Positions 49,191-62,340 of a stretch of 64,000 nucleotides of DNA are shown in pieces. Under the pieces are notes generated by a model, which made no database searches, had not been told where the DNA came from, and was given only the letters and a program-made list of their open reading frames with translations. Position 1 is the first letter of the stretch, and each line of letters opens with the position of its first letter. The translations under genes were made by a program, and so were the position numbers. The DNA lies in the NCBI GenBank assembly GCA_916610825.1, contig OU744447.1, positions 27,168,561 through 27,232,560 of the forward strand, written 5' to 3'. Source of the DNA: Haliclystus octoradiatus. Its lineage: Eukaryota > Cnidaria > Staurozoa > Stauromedusae > Haliclystidae.

Positions 49191-50729
49191 GAATTGGGCA
49201 CAGATTTAATCCTTCAAAACAACTATTTTGAAATTTACTGTTTCTTGGGTATTCTATAATTTTATGGCATCGCAAAGTCTTTATAGACAAAGGGGCTCCT
49301 CTATTGTGAATTGCGAATTGCTTCCAAGATGGAAGATTGCTTTTCTGAATATTGTGGCTCCTTGGGAATTCTGTAATGTTCCAAACTTCCTAGAGTGTTC
49401 TTTTGACAAATTGGCCTAATCAATATGAATCGGGAATTATTTCAAAGCTTGTAAATAGCTCTTTAGAAATTTCCGGTCACTTTGGAATTATGGAATGCAT
49501 CAAGCATCACAGACTGTTCTTTGGACAAACAGGCTTCATCATGATGAATTTCGCATTGTTTCAATGCGCTTAAATTTCTTCTCTGTAATTTGCGGCTTCC
49601 TTGGAATTAGGGAATGTTTAAGCATCGCAAAGTGTTGTTTCGACAAGCAGGCCTCAATATAGAGAATTGCACATTCTTTCAATGCTTGTAAATGGCTTTT
49701 CTATTATTTGCAATTTCTTTGGAATTAAGAAATATTCTAAGCAAGGCAAAGAGCTCTTTCGACAAACTGACCTCTCTATAGAGAATTGGGCACAGATTTA
49801 ATCCTTCAAAACAACTATTTTGAAATTAGCTGTTTCTTGGGAATCCTATAATTTTATAGCATCGCAATGTCTTTTATTGACAAAGGGGCTCCTCTATCGT
49901 GAATTGCCTATTGCTTCCAAGATGGAAAATTGCTTTTCTAAAATTTGCGGCTTCTTGGGAATTCTGTAATGTTTCAAACGTCCTATAGTGTTCTTTTGAC
50001 AAATTGGCTAATCAATATGAATTGCGCATTGTTTCAATGCTTGTAAATGGCTTTTCTGTAATTTGCAATTTCTTTGGAAATAAGAAATATTCTAAGCAAG
50101 GCAAAGAGCTCTTTCCATAAACTGATCTCTCTATAGAGAATTGGGCACAGATTTAATCCTTCAAAACAACTATTTTGAAATTTGCAGTTTCTTGGGAATT
50201 CTATAATTTTATAGCATCGCAATTTCTTCTATGGACAAAGGGGCTCCTCTATCGTGAATTGCGCATTGCTTCTAAGATGGAAAATTGCTTTTCTGAATAT
50301 TGTGGCTTCTTGGGAATTCTGTAATGTTCCAAACGTCCTAGAGTGATCTTTTGACAAATTGGCCTAATCAATATGAATTGGGAATTATTTCAAAGCTTGT
50401 AAATAGCTCTTTAGAAATTTCCGGTCATTTTGCAATTATGGAATGCATCAAGCATCACAGACTGTTCTTTGGACAAACAGGCTTCATCATGATGAATTGC
50501 GCATATTTCAATGCGCTTAAATTTCTTCTCTGAAATTTGCGGCTTCCTTGGAATTAGGGAATGTTTAAGCATCGCAAAGTGTTGTTTCGACAAGCAGGCC
50601 TCAATATAGAGAATTGCACATTCTTTCAATGCTTGTAAATGGCTTTTCTGTTATTTGCAATTTCTTTGGAATTAAGAAATATTCTAAGCAAGGCAAAGAG
50701 CTCTTTCGACAAACTGACCTCTCTATAGA
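49191..50729. repeat. Extra L-S-L (1539 bp) tandem duplication, private to 11.7-kb copy 2
   Basis: L 49191, S 49783, L 50138 repeat L 47652, S 48244, L 48599. Both carry CTATTGTGAATTGCG (about 47763 and 49302), where copy 1 has CTATCGTG (about 36037), so that change came before the 1539-bp duplication but after (or unshared with) copy 1. One private difference is visible: CCAAACTTCC near 49381. Confidence 0.9.
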
Positions 50730-51529
50730 GAATTGGGCACAGACTTAATCCTTCAAAACAACTATTTTGAAATAAGGTGTTTCTTGAAAATTCTATAATT
50801 TTATAGCATCGCAATGTCTTCTATGGACAAAGGGGCTCCTATATCGTGAATTGCGCATTGCTTCCAAGATGGAAAATTGCTTTTCAAAAATTTGCGGCTT
50901 CTTGGGAATTCTGTAATGTTTCAAACGTCCTATAGTGTTCTTTTGACAAATTGGCCTAATCAATATGAATTGCGCATTGTTTCAATGCATGTAAATGGCT
51001 TTTCTGTAATTTGCAATTTCTTTGGAAATAAGAAATATTCTAAGCAAGGAAAAGAGCTCTTTACACAAACTGACCTCTCTATAGAGAGTTGGGCACAGAT
51101 TTAATCCTTCAAAACAACTATTTTGAAATTTGCAGTTTCTTGGGAATTCTATAATTTTATAGCATCGCAATTTCTTCTATGGACAAAGGGGCTCCTCTAT
51201 CGTGAATTGCGCATTGCTTTCAAGATGGAAAATTACTTTTCTGAATATTGTGGCTTCTTGGGATATTTGTAATGTTCCAAACGTCCTAGAGTGTTCTTTT
51301 GACAAATTGGACTAATCAATATGAATTGGGAATTATTTCAAAGCTTGTAAATAGCTCTTTAGAAATTTCCGGTCACTTTGCAATTATGGAATGCATCAAG
51401 CATCACAGACTGTTCTTTGGACAAACAGGCTTCATCATGATGAATTGCGCATTGTTTCAATGCGCTTAAGTTTCTTCTCTGTAATTTGCGGCTTCCTTGG
51501 AATTAGGGAATGTTTAAGCATCGCAAAGT

Positions 51530-52270
51530 GTTGTTTCAAAAAGCAGGCCTCAATATAGAGAATTGCACATTCTTTCAATGCTTGTAAATGGCTTTTCTGT
51601 TATTTGCAATTTCTTTGGAATTAAGAAATATTCTAAGCAAGGCAAAGAGCTCTTTCGACAAACTGACCTCTCTATAGAGAATTGGGCACAGATTTAATCC
51701 TTCAAAACAACTATTTTGAAATTAGCTGTTTCTTGAGAACTCTATAATTTTATAGCATCGCAATGTCTTCTATGGACAAAGGGTCTCCTATATCGTGAAT
51801 TGCGCATTGCTTCCAAGATGGAAAATTGCTTTTCTAAAATTTGCGGCTTCTTGGGAATTCTGTAATGTTTCAAACGTTCTATAGTGTTCTTTTGACAAAT
51901 TGGCCTAATCAATATGAATTGCGCATTGTTTCAATGCATGTAAATGGCTTTTCTGTAATTTGCAATTTCTTTGGAAATAAGAAATATTCTAAGCAAGGCA
52001 AAGAGCTCTTTCCACAAACTGACCTCTCTATAGAGAATTGGGCACAGATTTAATCCTTCAAAACAACTATTTTGAAATTTGCAGTTTCTTGGGAATTCTA
52101 TAATTTTATAGCATCGCAATTTCTTCTATGGACAAAGGGGCTCCTCTATCGTGAATTGCGCATTGCTTCCAAGATGGAAAATTGCTTTTCTGAATATTGT
52201 GCCTTCTTGGGAATTCTGTAATGTTCCAAACGTCCTAGAGTGTTCTTTTGACAAATTGGACTAATCAATA
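51530..52270. repeat. Transition between the 11.7-kb and 5.7-kb blocks
   Basis: End of L 51086, then S 51679 and the start of L 52035. S 51679 has private bases (TCTTGAGAACTC, AAAGGGTCTCC, AAACGTTCTATAG) and an S-type E with a GCATGTAAATGG start. Nothing other than satellite is present. Confidence 0.8.
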
Positions 52271-55200
52271 TGAATTGGGAATTATTTCAAAGCTTGTAAA
52301 TAGCTCTTTAGAAATTTCCGGTCACTTTGCAATTATGGAATGCATCAAGCATCACAGACTGTTCTTTGGACAAACAGGCTTCATCATGATGAATTGCGCA
52401 TTGTTTCAATGCGCTTAAATTTCTTCTCTGTAATTTGCGGCTTCCTTGGAATTAGGGAATGTTTAAGCATCGCAAAGTGTTGTTTCGACACGCAGGCCTC
52501 AATATAGAGAATTGCGCATTGTTTCAATGCTTGTAAATGGTTTTTCTGTAATTTGCAATTTCTTTGGAATTAAGAAATATTCTAAGCAAGGCAAAGAGCT
52601 CTTTCGACAAACTGACCTCTCTATAGAGAATTGGGCACAGATTTAATCCATCAAAACAACTATTTTGAAATTTGCTGTTTCTTGGGAATTCTATAATTTT
52701 TAGCTTTCCAATGTCTTCTATGGGCAAAAGGGCTCCTCTATCGTGAATTGCGCATTGCTTCCACCATTCAAAATTGCTTTTCTAAATATTGTGGCTTCTT
52801 GGGAATTCTGTAATTTTTCAAACGTCCTAGAGTGTTCTTTTAAAAAATTGGCCTAATCAATATGAATTGCGCATTGTTTCAATGCTTGTAAATGACTTTT
52901 CTGTAATTTGCAATTTCTTTGGAAATAAGAAATATTCTAAGCAAGGCAAAGAGCTCTTTCGACAAACTGACCTCTCTATAAAGAATTGGGCACAGATTTA
53001 ATCCTTCAAAACAACTATTTTGAAATTTGCTGTTTCTTGGGAATTCTATAATTTTATAGCATCGCAATGTCTTCTATGGACAAAGGGGCTCCTCTATCGT
53101 GAATTGCGCATTGCTTCCAAGATGGAAAATTGCTTTTCTAAAATTTGCGGCTTCTTGGGAATTCTGTAATGTTTCAAACGTCCTATAATGTTCTTATGAC
53201 AAATTGGCCTAATTAATATGAATTGCGCATTGTTTCAATGCTTGTAAGTGGCTTTTCTGTAATTTGCAATTTCTTTGGAAATAAGAAATATTCTAAGCAA
53301 GGCAAGGAGCTCTTTCCACAAACTGACCTCTCTATAGATAATTGGGCACAGATTTAATCCTTCAAAACAGCTATTTTGAAATTTGCATTTTCTTGGGAAT
53401 TCTATAATTTTATAGCATCGCAATGTCTTCTATGGACAAAGGGGCTCCTCTATCGTGAATTGCGCATGCTTCCAAGATGGAAAATTGCTTTTCTAAAATT
53501 TGCGAATTCTTGGGAATTCTGTAATGTTTCAAACGTCCTATAGTGTTCTTTTGACAAATTGGCCTAATCAATATGAATTGCGCATTGTTTCAATGCTTGT
53601 AAATGGCTTTTCTATAATTTGCAATTTTTTTGGAAATAAGAAATATTCTAAGCAAGGCAAAGAGCTCTTTCCACAAACTGACCTCTCTATAGAGAATTGG
53701 GCACAGATTTAATCCTTCAAAACAACTATTTTGAAATTTGCAGTTTCTTGGGAATTCTATAATTTTATAGCATCGCAATTTCTTCTTTGGACAAAGGGGC
53801 TCCTCTATCGTGAATTGCGCATTGCTTCCAAGATGGAAAATTTCTTGTCTGAATATTGTGGCTTCTTGGGAATTCTGTAATGTTCCAAACGTCCTAGAGT
53901 GTTCTTTTGACAAGTTGGACTAATCAATATGAATTAGGAATTATTTCAAAGCTTGTAAATAGCTCTTTAGAAATTTCCGGTCACTTTGCAATTATGGAAT
54001 GCATCAAGCATCACAGACTGTTCTTTGGACAAACAGGCTTCATCATGATGAATTGCGCATTGTTTCAATGCGCTTAAATTTCTTCTCTGTAATTTGCGGC
54101 TTCCTTGGAATTAGGGAATGTTTAAGCATCGCAAAGTGTTGTTTCGACAAGCAGGCCTCAATATAGAGAATTGCACATTCTTTCAATGCTTGTAAATGGC
54201 TTTTCTGTTATTTGCAATTTCTTTGGAATTAAGAAATATTCTAAGCAAGGCAAAGAGCTCTTTCGACAAACTGACCTCTCTATAGAGAATTGGGAACAGA
54301 TTTAATCTTTCAAAACAACTATTTTGGAATTTGCTGTTTCTTGGGAATTCTATAATTTTATAGCATCGCAATGTCTTCTATGGACAAAGGGGCTCCTCTC
54401 TCGTGAATTGCGCATTGCTTCCAAGATGGAAAATTGCTTTTCTAAAATTTGCGGCTTCTTGGGAATTCTGTAATGTTTCAAACGTCCTATAGTGTTCTTT
54501 TGACAAATTGGCCTAATCAATATGAATTGCGCATTGTTTCAATGCTTGTAAATGGCTTTTCTGTAATTTGCAATTTCTTTGGAAATAAGAAATATTCTAA
54601 GCAAGGCAAAGAGCTCTTTCCACAAACTGACCTCTCTATAGAGAATTGGGCACAGATTTAATCCTTCAAAACAACTATTTTGAAATTTGCAGTTTCTTGG
54701 GAATTCTATAATTTTATAGCATCGCAATTTCTTCTATGGACAAAGGGGCTCCTCTATCGTGAATTGCGCATTGCTTCCAAGATGGAAAATTGCTTTTCTG
54801 AATATTGTGGCTTCTTGGGAATTCTGTAATGTTCCAAACGTACTAGAGTGTTCTTTTGACAAATTGGCCTAATCAATATGAATTGGGAATAATTTCAAAG
54901 CTTGTAAATAGCTCTTTAGAAATTTCCGGTCACTTTGGAATTATGGAATGCATCAAGCATCACAGACTGTTCTTTGGACAAACAGGCTTCATCATGATGA
55001 ATTGCGCGTTGTTTCAATGCGCTTAAATTTCTTCTCTGTAATTTGCGGCTTCCTTGGAATTAGGGAATGTTTAAGCATCGTAAAGTGTTGTTTCGACACG
55101 CAGGCCTCAATATAGAGAATTGCGCATTGTTTCAATGCTTGTAAATGGTTTTTCTGTAATTTGCATTTTCTTTGGAATTAAGAAATATTCTAAGCAAGGG

Positions 55201-57965
55201 AAAGAGCTCTTTCGACAAACTGACCTCTCTATAGATGATTGGACACAGATTTAATCCTTCAAAACAACTATTTTGAAATTTGCAGTTTCTTGGGAATTCT
55301 ATAATTTTATAGCATCGCAATTTCTTCTATGGACAAAGGGGCTCCTCTATCGTGAATTGCGCATTGCTTCCAAGATGGAAAATTGCTTGTCTGAATATTG
55401 TGGCTTCTTGGGAATTCTGTAATGTTCCAAACGTCCTAGAGTGTTCTTTTGACAAGTTGGACTAATCAATATGAATTAGGAATTATTTCAAAGCTTGTAA
55501 ATAGCTCTTTAGAAATTTCCGGTCACTTTGCAATTATGAAATGCATCAAGCATCACAGACTGTTCTTTGGACAAACAGGCTTCATCATGATGAATTGCGC
55601 GTTGTTTCAATGCGCTTAAATTTCTTCTCTGTAATTTGCGGCTTCCTTGGAATTAGGGAATGTTTAAGCATCGTAAAGTGTTGTTTCGACACGCAGGCCT
55701 CAATATAGAGAATTGCGCATTGTTTCAATGCTTGTAAATGGTTTTTCTGTAATTTGCAATTTCTTTGGAATTAAGAAATATTCTAAGCAAGGCAAAGAGC
55801 TAATTCGACAAACTGACCTCTCTATAGAGAATTGGGTTGGGCACAGATTTAATCCTTCAAAACAACTATTTTTAAATTTGCTGTTTCTTGGGAATTCTAT
55901 AATTTTTAGCATTGCAATGTCTTTTATGGGCAAAAGGGCTCCTCTATCGTGAATTGCGCATTGCTTCCACCATTCAAAATTGCTTTTCTAAATATTGTGG
56001 CTTCTTGGGAATTCTGTAATGTTTCAAACGTCCTAGAGTGTTCTTTTAACAAATTGGCCTAATCAATATGAATTGCACATTGTTTCAATGCTTGTAAATG
56101 ACTTTTCTGTAATTTGCAATTTCTTTGGAAATAAGAAATATTCTAAGCAAGGCAAAGAGCTCTTTCGACAAACTGACCTCTCTATAAAGAATTGGCCACA
56201 GATCTAATCCTTCAAAACAACTATTTTGAAATTTTCAGTTTCTTGGGAATTCTATAATTTTATAGCATCGCAATTTCTTCTATGGACAAAGGGGCTCCTC
56301 TATCGTGAATTGCGCATTGCTTCCAAGATGGAAAATTGCTTTTCTGAATATTGTGGCTTCTTGGGAATTCTGTAATGTTCCAAACGTCCTAGAGTGTTTT
56401 TTTGACAAATTGGCCTAATCAATATGAATTGGGAATAATTTCAAAGCTTGTAAATAGCTCTTTAGAAATTTCCGGTCACTTTGGAATTATGGAATGCATC
56501 AAGCATCACAGACTGTTCTTTGGACAAACAGGCTTCATCATGATGAATTGCGCATTGTTTCAATGCGCTTAAATTTCTTCTCTGTAATTTGCGGCTTCCT
56601 TGGAATTAGGGAATGTTTAAGCATCGCAAAGTGTTGTTTCGAAAAGCAGGTCTCAATATAGAGAATTGCACATTCTTTCAATGCTTGTAAATGGCTTTTC
56701 TGTTATTTGCAATTTCTTTGGAATTAAGAAATATTCTAAGCAAGGCAAAGAGCTCTTTCGACAAACTGACCTCTCTATAGAGAATTGGGCACAGATTTAA
56801 TCCTTCAAAACAACTATTTTGAAATTTGCAGTTTCTTGGGATTTCTATAATTTTATAGCATCGCAATTTCTTCTATGGACAAAGGGGCTCCTCTATCGTG
56901 AATTGCGCATTGCTTTCAAGATGGAAAATTACTTTTCTGAATATTGTGGCTTCTTGGGATATTTGTAATGTTCCAAACGTCCTAGAGTGTTCTTTTGACA
57001 AATTGGACTAATCAATATGAATTGGGAATTATTTCAAAGCTTGTAAATAGCTCTTTAGAAATTTCCGGTCACTTTGCAATTATGGAATGCATCAAGCATC
57101 ACAGACTGTTCTTTGGACAAACAGGCTTCATCATGATGAATTGCGCATTGTTTCAATGCGCTTAAATTTCTTCTCTGTAATTTGCGGCTTCCTTGGAATT
57201 AGGGAATGTTTAAGCATCGCAAAGTGTTGTTTCGAAAAGCAGGCCTCAATATAGAGAATTGCACATTCTTTCAATGCTTGTAAATGGCTTTTCTGTTATT
57301 TGCAATTTCTTTGGAATTAAGAAATATTCTAAGCAAGGCAAAGAGCTCTTTCGACAAACTGACCTCTCTATAGAGAATTGGGCACAGATTTAATCCTTCA
57401 AAACAACTATTTTGAAATTAGCTGTTTCTTGGGAATCCTATAATTTTATAGCATCGCAATGTCTTTTATTGACAAAGGGGCTCCTCTATCGTGAATTGCC
57501 TATTGCTTCCAAGATGGAAAATTGCTTTTCTAAAATTTGCGGCTTCTTGGGAATTCTGTAATGTTTCAAACGTCCTATAGTGTTCTTTTGACAAATTGGC
57601 TAATCAATATGAATTGCGCATTGTTTCAATGCTTGTAAATGGCTTTTCTGTAATTTGCAATTTCTTTGGAAATAAGAAATATTCTAAGCAAGGCAAAGAG
57701 CTCTTTCCATAAACTGATCTCTCTATAGAGAATTGGGCACAGATTTAATCCTTCAAAACAACTATTTTGAAATTTGCAGTTTCTTGGGAATTCTATAATT
57801 TTATAGCATCGCAATTTCTTCTATGGACAAAGGGGCTCCTCTATCGTGAATTGCGCATTGCTTCCAAGATGGAAAATTGCTTTTCTGAATATTGTGGCTT
57901 CTTGGGAATTCTGTAATGTTCTAAACGTCCTAGAGTGATCTTTTGACAAATTGGCCTAATCAATA
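52271..57965. repeat. 5695-bp block, copy 1
   Basis: Unit starts: (52035 L), 52628 S, 52983 S, 53339 S, 53694 L, 54287 S, 54643 L, 55236 L, 55829 S, 56189 L, 56782 L, 57375 S, 57730 L. Contains a run of three S units. S 55829 is 360 bp because its A begins GAATTGGGTTGGGCACAG, with TTGGG duplicated. B monomers at 52744 and 55950 are of the CACCATTCAAAATTG lineage. Units 56782 and 57375 resemble parts of the 11.7-kb block (GGGATATTTGTAATG; TTTCCATAAACTGATC). Confidence 0.88.
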
Positions 57966-60900
57966 TGAATTGGGAATTATTTCAAAGCTTGTAAATAGCT
58001 CTTTAGAAATTTCCGGTCACTTTGCAATTATGGAATGCATCAAGCATCACAGACTGTTCTTTGGACAAACAGGCTTCATCATGATGAATTGCGCATTGTT
58101 TCAATGCGCTTAAATTTCTTCTCTGTAATTTGCGGCTTCCTTGGAATTAGGGAATGTTTAAGCATCGCAAAGTGTTGTTTCGACACGCAGGCCTCAATAT
58201 AGAGAATTGCGCATTGTTTCAATGCTTGTAAATGGTTTTTCTGTAATTTGCAATTTCTTTGGAATTAAGAAATATTCTAAGCAAGGCAAAGAGCTCTTTC
58301 GACAAACTGACCTCTCTATAGAGAATTGGGCACAGATTTAATCCATCAAAACAACTATTTTGAAATTTGCTGTTTCTTGGGAATTCTATAATTTTTAGCT
58401 TTCCAATGTCTTCTATGGGCAAAAGGGCTCCTCTATCGTGAATTGCGCATTGCTTCCACCATTCAAAATTGCTTTTCTAAATATTGTGGCTTCTTGGGAA
58501 TTCTGTAATTTTTCAAACGTCCTAGAGTGTTCTTTTAACAAATTGGCCTAATCAATATGAATTGCGCATTGTTTCAATGCTTGTAAATGACTTTTCTGTA
58601 ATTTGCAATTTCTTTGGAAATAAGAAATATTCTAAGCAAGGCAAAGAGCTCTTTCGACAAACTGACCTCTCTATAAAGAATTGGGCACAGATTTAATCCT
58701 TCAAAACAACTATTTTGAAATTTGCTGTTTCTTGGGAATTCTATAATTTTATAGCATCGCAATGTCTTCTATGGACAAAGGGGCTCCTCTATCGTGAATT
58801 GCGCATTGCTTCCAAGATGGAAAATTGCTTTTCTAAAATTTGCGGCTTCTTGGGAATTCTGTAATGTTTCAAACGTCCTATAGTGTTCTTATGACAAATT
58901 GGCCTAATTAATATGAATTGCGCATTGTTTCAATGCTTGTAAGTGGCTTTTCTGTAATTTGCAATTTCTTTGGAAATAAGAAATATTCTAAGCAAGGCAA
59001 GGAGCTCTTTCCACAAACTGACCTCTCTATAGATAATTGGGCACAGATTTAATCCTTCAAAACAGCTATTTTGAAATTTGCATTTTCTTGGGAATTCTAT
59101 AATTTTATAGCATCGCAATGTCTTCTATGGACAAAGGGGCTCCTCTATCGTGAATTGCGCATGCTTCCAAGATGGAAAATTGCTTTTCTAAAATTTGCGA
59201 ATTCTTGGGAATTCTGTAATGTTTCAAACGTCCTATAGTGTTCTTTTGACAAATTGGCCTAATAAATATGAATTGCGCATTGTTTCAATGCTTGTAAATG
59301 GCTTTTCTATAATTTGCAATTTTTTTGGAAATAAGAAATATTCTAAGCAAGGCAAAGAGCTCTTTCCACAAACTGACCTCTCTATAGAGAATTGGGCACA
59401 GATTTAATCCTTCAAAACAACTATTTTGAAATTTGCAGTTTCTTGGGAATTCTATAATTTTATAGCATCGCAATTTCTTCTATGGACAAAGGGGCTCCTC
59501 TATCGTGAATTGCGCATTGCTTCCAAGATGGAAAATTGCTTGTCTGAATATTGTGGCTTCTTGGGAATTCTGTAATGTTCCAAACGTCCTAGAGTGTTCT
59601 TTTGACAAGTTGGACTAATCAATATGAATTAGGAATTATTTCAAAGCTTGTAAATAGCTCTTTAGAAATTTCCGGTCACTTTGCAATTATGGAATGCATC
59701 AAGCATCACAGACTGTTCTTTGGACAAACAGGCTTCATCATGATGAATTGCGCATTGTTTCAATGCGCTTAAATTTCTTCTCTGTAATTTGCGGCTTCCT
59801 TGGAATTAGGGAATGTTTAAGCATCGCAAAGTGTTGTTTCGACAAGCAGGCCTCAATATAGAGAATTGCACATTCTTTCAATGCTTGTAAATGGCTTTTC
59901 TGTTATTTGCAATTTCTTTGGAATTAAGAAATATTCTAAGCAAGGCAAAGAGCTCTTTCGACAAACTGACCTCTCTATAGAGAATTGGGAACAGATTTAA
60001 TCTTTCAAAACAACTATTTTGGAATTTGCTGTTTCTTGGGAATTCTATAATTTTATAGCATCGCAATGTCTTCTATGGACAAAGGGGCTCCTCTCTCGTG
60101 AATTGCGCATTGCTTCCAAGATGGAAAATTGCTTTTCTAAAATTTGCGGCTTCTTGGGAATTCTGTAATGTTTCAAACGTCCTATAGTGTTCTTTTGACA
60201 AATTGGCCTAATCAATATGAATTGCGCATTGTTTCAATGCTTGTAAATGGCTTTTCTGTAATTTGCAATTTCTTTGGAAATAAGAAATATTCTAAGCAAG
60301 GCAAAGAGCTCTTTCCACAAACTGACCTCTCTATAGAGAATTGGGCACAGATTTAGTCCTTCAAAACAACTATTTTGAAATTTGCAGTTTCTTGGGAATT
60401 CTATAATTTTATAGCATCGCAATTTCTTCTATGGACAAAGGGGCTCCTCTATCGTGAATTGCGCATTGCTTCCAAGATGGAAAATTGCTTTTCTGAATAT
60501 TGTGGCTTCTTGGGAATTCTGTAATGTTCCAAACGTACTAGAGTGTTCTTTTGACAAATTGGCCTAATCAATATGAATTGGGAATAATTTCAAAGCTTGT
60601 AAATAGCTCTTTAGAAATTTCCGGTCACTTTGGAATTATGGAATGCATCAAGCATCACAGACTGTTCTTTAAACAAACAGGCTTCATCATGATGAATTGC
60701 GCGTTGTTTCAATGCGCTTAAATTTCTTCTCTGTAATTTGCGGCTTCCTTGGAATTAGGGAATGTTTAAGCATCGTAAAGTGTTGTTTCGACACGCAGGC
60801 CTCAATATAGAGAATTGCGCATTGTTTCAATGCTTGTAAATGGTTTTTCTGTAATTTGCAATTTCTTTGGAATTAAGAAATATTCTAAGCAAGGGAAAGA

Positions 60901-62340
60901 GCTCTTTCGACAAACTGACCTCTCTATAGATGATTGGACACAGATTTAATCCTTCAAAACAACTATTTTGAAATTTGCAGTTTCTTGGGAATTCTATAAT
61001 TTTATAGCATCGCAATTTCTTCTATGGACAAAGGGGCTCCTCTATCGTGAATTGCGCATTGCTTCCAAGATGGAAAATTGCTTGTCTGAATATTGTGGCT
61101 TCTTGGGAATTCTGTAATGTTCCAAACGTCCTAGAGTGTTCTTTTGACAAGTTGGACTAATCAATATGAATTAGGAATTATTTCAAAGCTTGTAAATAGC
61201 TCTTTAGAAATTTCCGGTCACTTTGCAATTATGAAATGCATCAAGCATCACAGACTGTTCTTTGGACAAACAGGCTTCATCATGATGAATTGCGCGTTGT
61301 TTCAATGCGCTTAAATTTCTTCTCTGTAATTTGCGGCTTCCTTGGAATTAGGGAATGTTTAAGCATCGTAAAGTGTTGTTTCGACACGCAGGCCTCAATA
61401 TAGAGAATTGCGCATTGTTTCAATGCTTGTAAATGGTTTTTCTGTAATTTGCAATTTCTTTGGAATTAAGAAATATTCTAAGCAAGGCAAAGAGCTAATT
61501 CGACAAACTGACCGACCTCTCTATAGAGAATTGGGTTGGGCACAGATTTAATCCTTCAAAACAACTATTTTTAAATTTGCTGTTTCTTGGGCATTCTATA
61601 ATTTTTAGCATTGCAATGTCTTTTATGGGCAAAAGGGCTCCTCTATCGTGAATTGCGCATTGCTTCCACCATTCAAAATTGCTTTTCTAAATATTGTGGT
61701 TTCTTGGGAATTCTGTAATGTTTCAAACGTCCTAGAGTGTTCTTTTAACAAATTGGCCTAATCAATATGAATTGCACATTGTTTCAATGCTTGTAAATGA
61801 CTTTTCTGTAATTTGCAATTTCTTTGGAAATAAGAAATATTCTAAGCAAGGCAAAGAGCTCTTTCGACAAACTGACCTCTCTATAAAGAATTGGCCACAG
61901 ATCTAATCCTTCAAAACAACTATTTTGAAATTTTCAGTTTCTTGGGAATTCTATAATTTTATAGCATCGCAATTTCTTCTATGGACAAAGGGGCTCCTCT
62001 ATCGTGAATTGCGCATTGCTTCCAAGATGGAAAATTGCTTTTCTGAATATTGTGGCTTCTTGGGAATTCTGTAATGTTCCAAACGTCCTAGAGTGTTTTT
62101 TTGACAAATTGGCCTAATCAATATGAATTGGGAATAATTTCAAAGCTTGTAAATAGCTCTTTAGAAATTTCCGGTCACTTTGGAATTATGGAATGCATCA
62201 AGCATCACAGACTGTTCTTTGGACAAACATGCTTCATCATGATGAATTGCGCATTGTTTCAATGCGATTAAATTTCTTCTCTGTAATTTGCGGCTTCCTT
62301 GGAATTAGGGAATGTTTAAGCATCGCAAAGTGTTGTTTCG
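57966..62340. repeat. 5695-bp block, copy 2 (incomplete)
   Basis: Unit starts: 58323 S, 58678 S, 59034 S, 59389 L, 59982 S, 60338 L, 60931 L, 61528 S, 61888 L. It matches copy 1 at offset 5695, changing to 5699 after a 4-bp GACC duplication near 61512. Shared rare marks: GCGCATGCTTCC (53461, 59156), GATAATTGGG, GATGATTGGACAC, the TTGGG duplication, and GTGTTTTTTTGAC (56394, 62093). It gives way to the 949-bp repeat within L 61888. Confidence 0.88.

Larger units (their letters stand above)
38446..51529. repeat. 11.7-kb block, copy 2, with an internal 1539-bp duplication
   Basis: Unit starts: 38522 S, 38878 L, 39471 S, 39827 L, 40420 S, 40776 S, 41132 L, 41725 S, 42080 L, 42673 L, 43265 S, 43621 L, 44214 S, 44570 L, 45162 S, 45518 L, 46110 S, 46466 L, 47059 L, 47652 L, 48244 S, 48599 L, 49191 L, 49783 S, 50138 L, 50730 S, 51086 L. 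Offset to copy 1 is 11726 until about 49200; beyond 50730 it is 13265, because an L-S-L block was duplicated. Only scattered substitutions separate the copies by eye (GCGCTTTG at 28464 against GCGCATTG at 40190). Confidence 0.9.
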
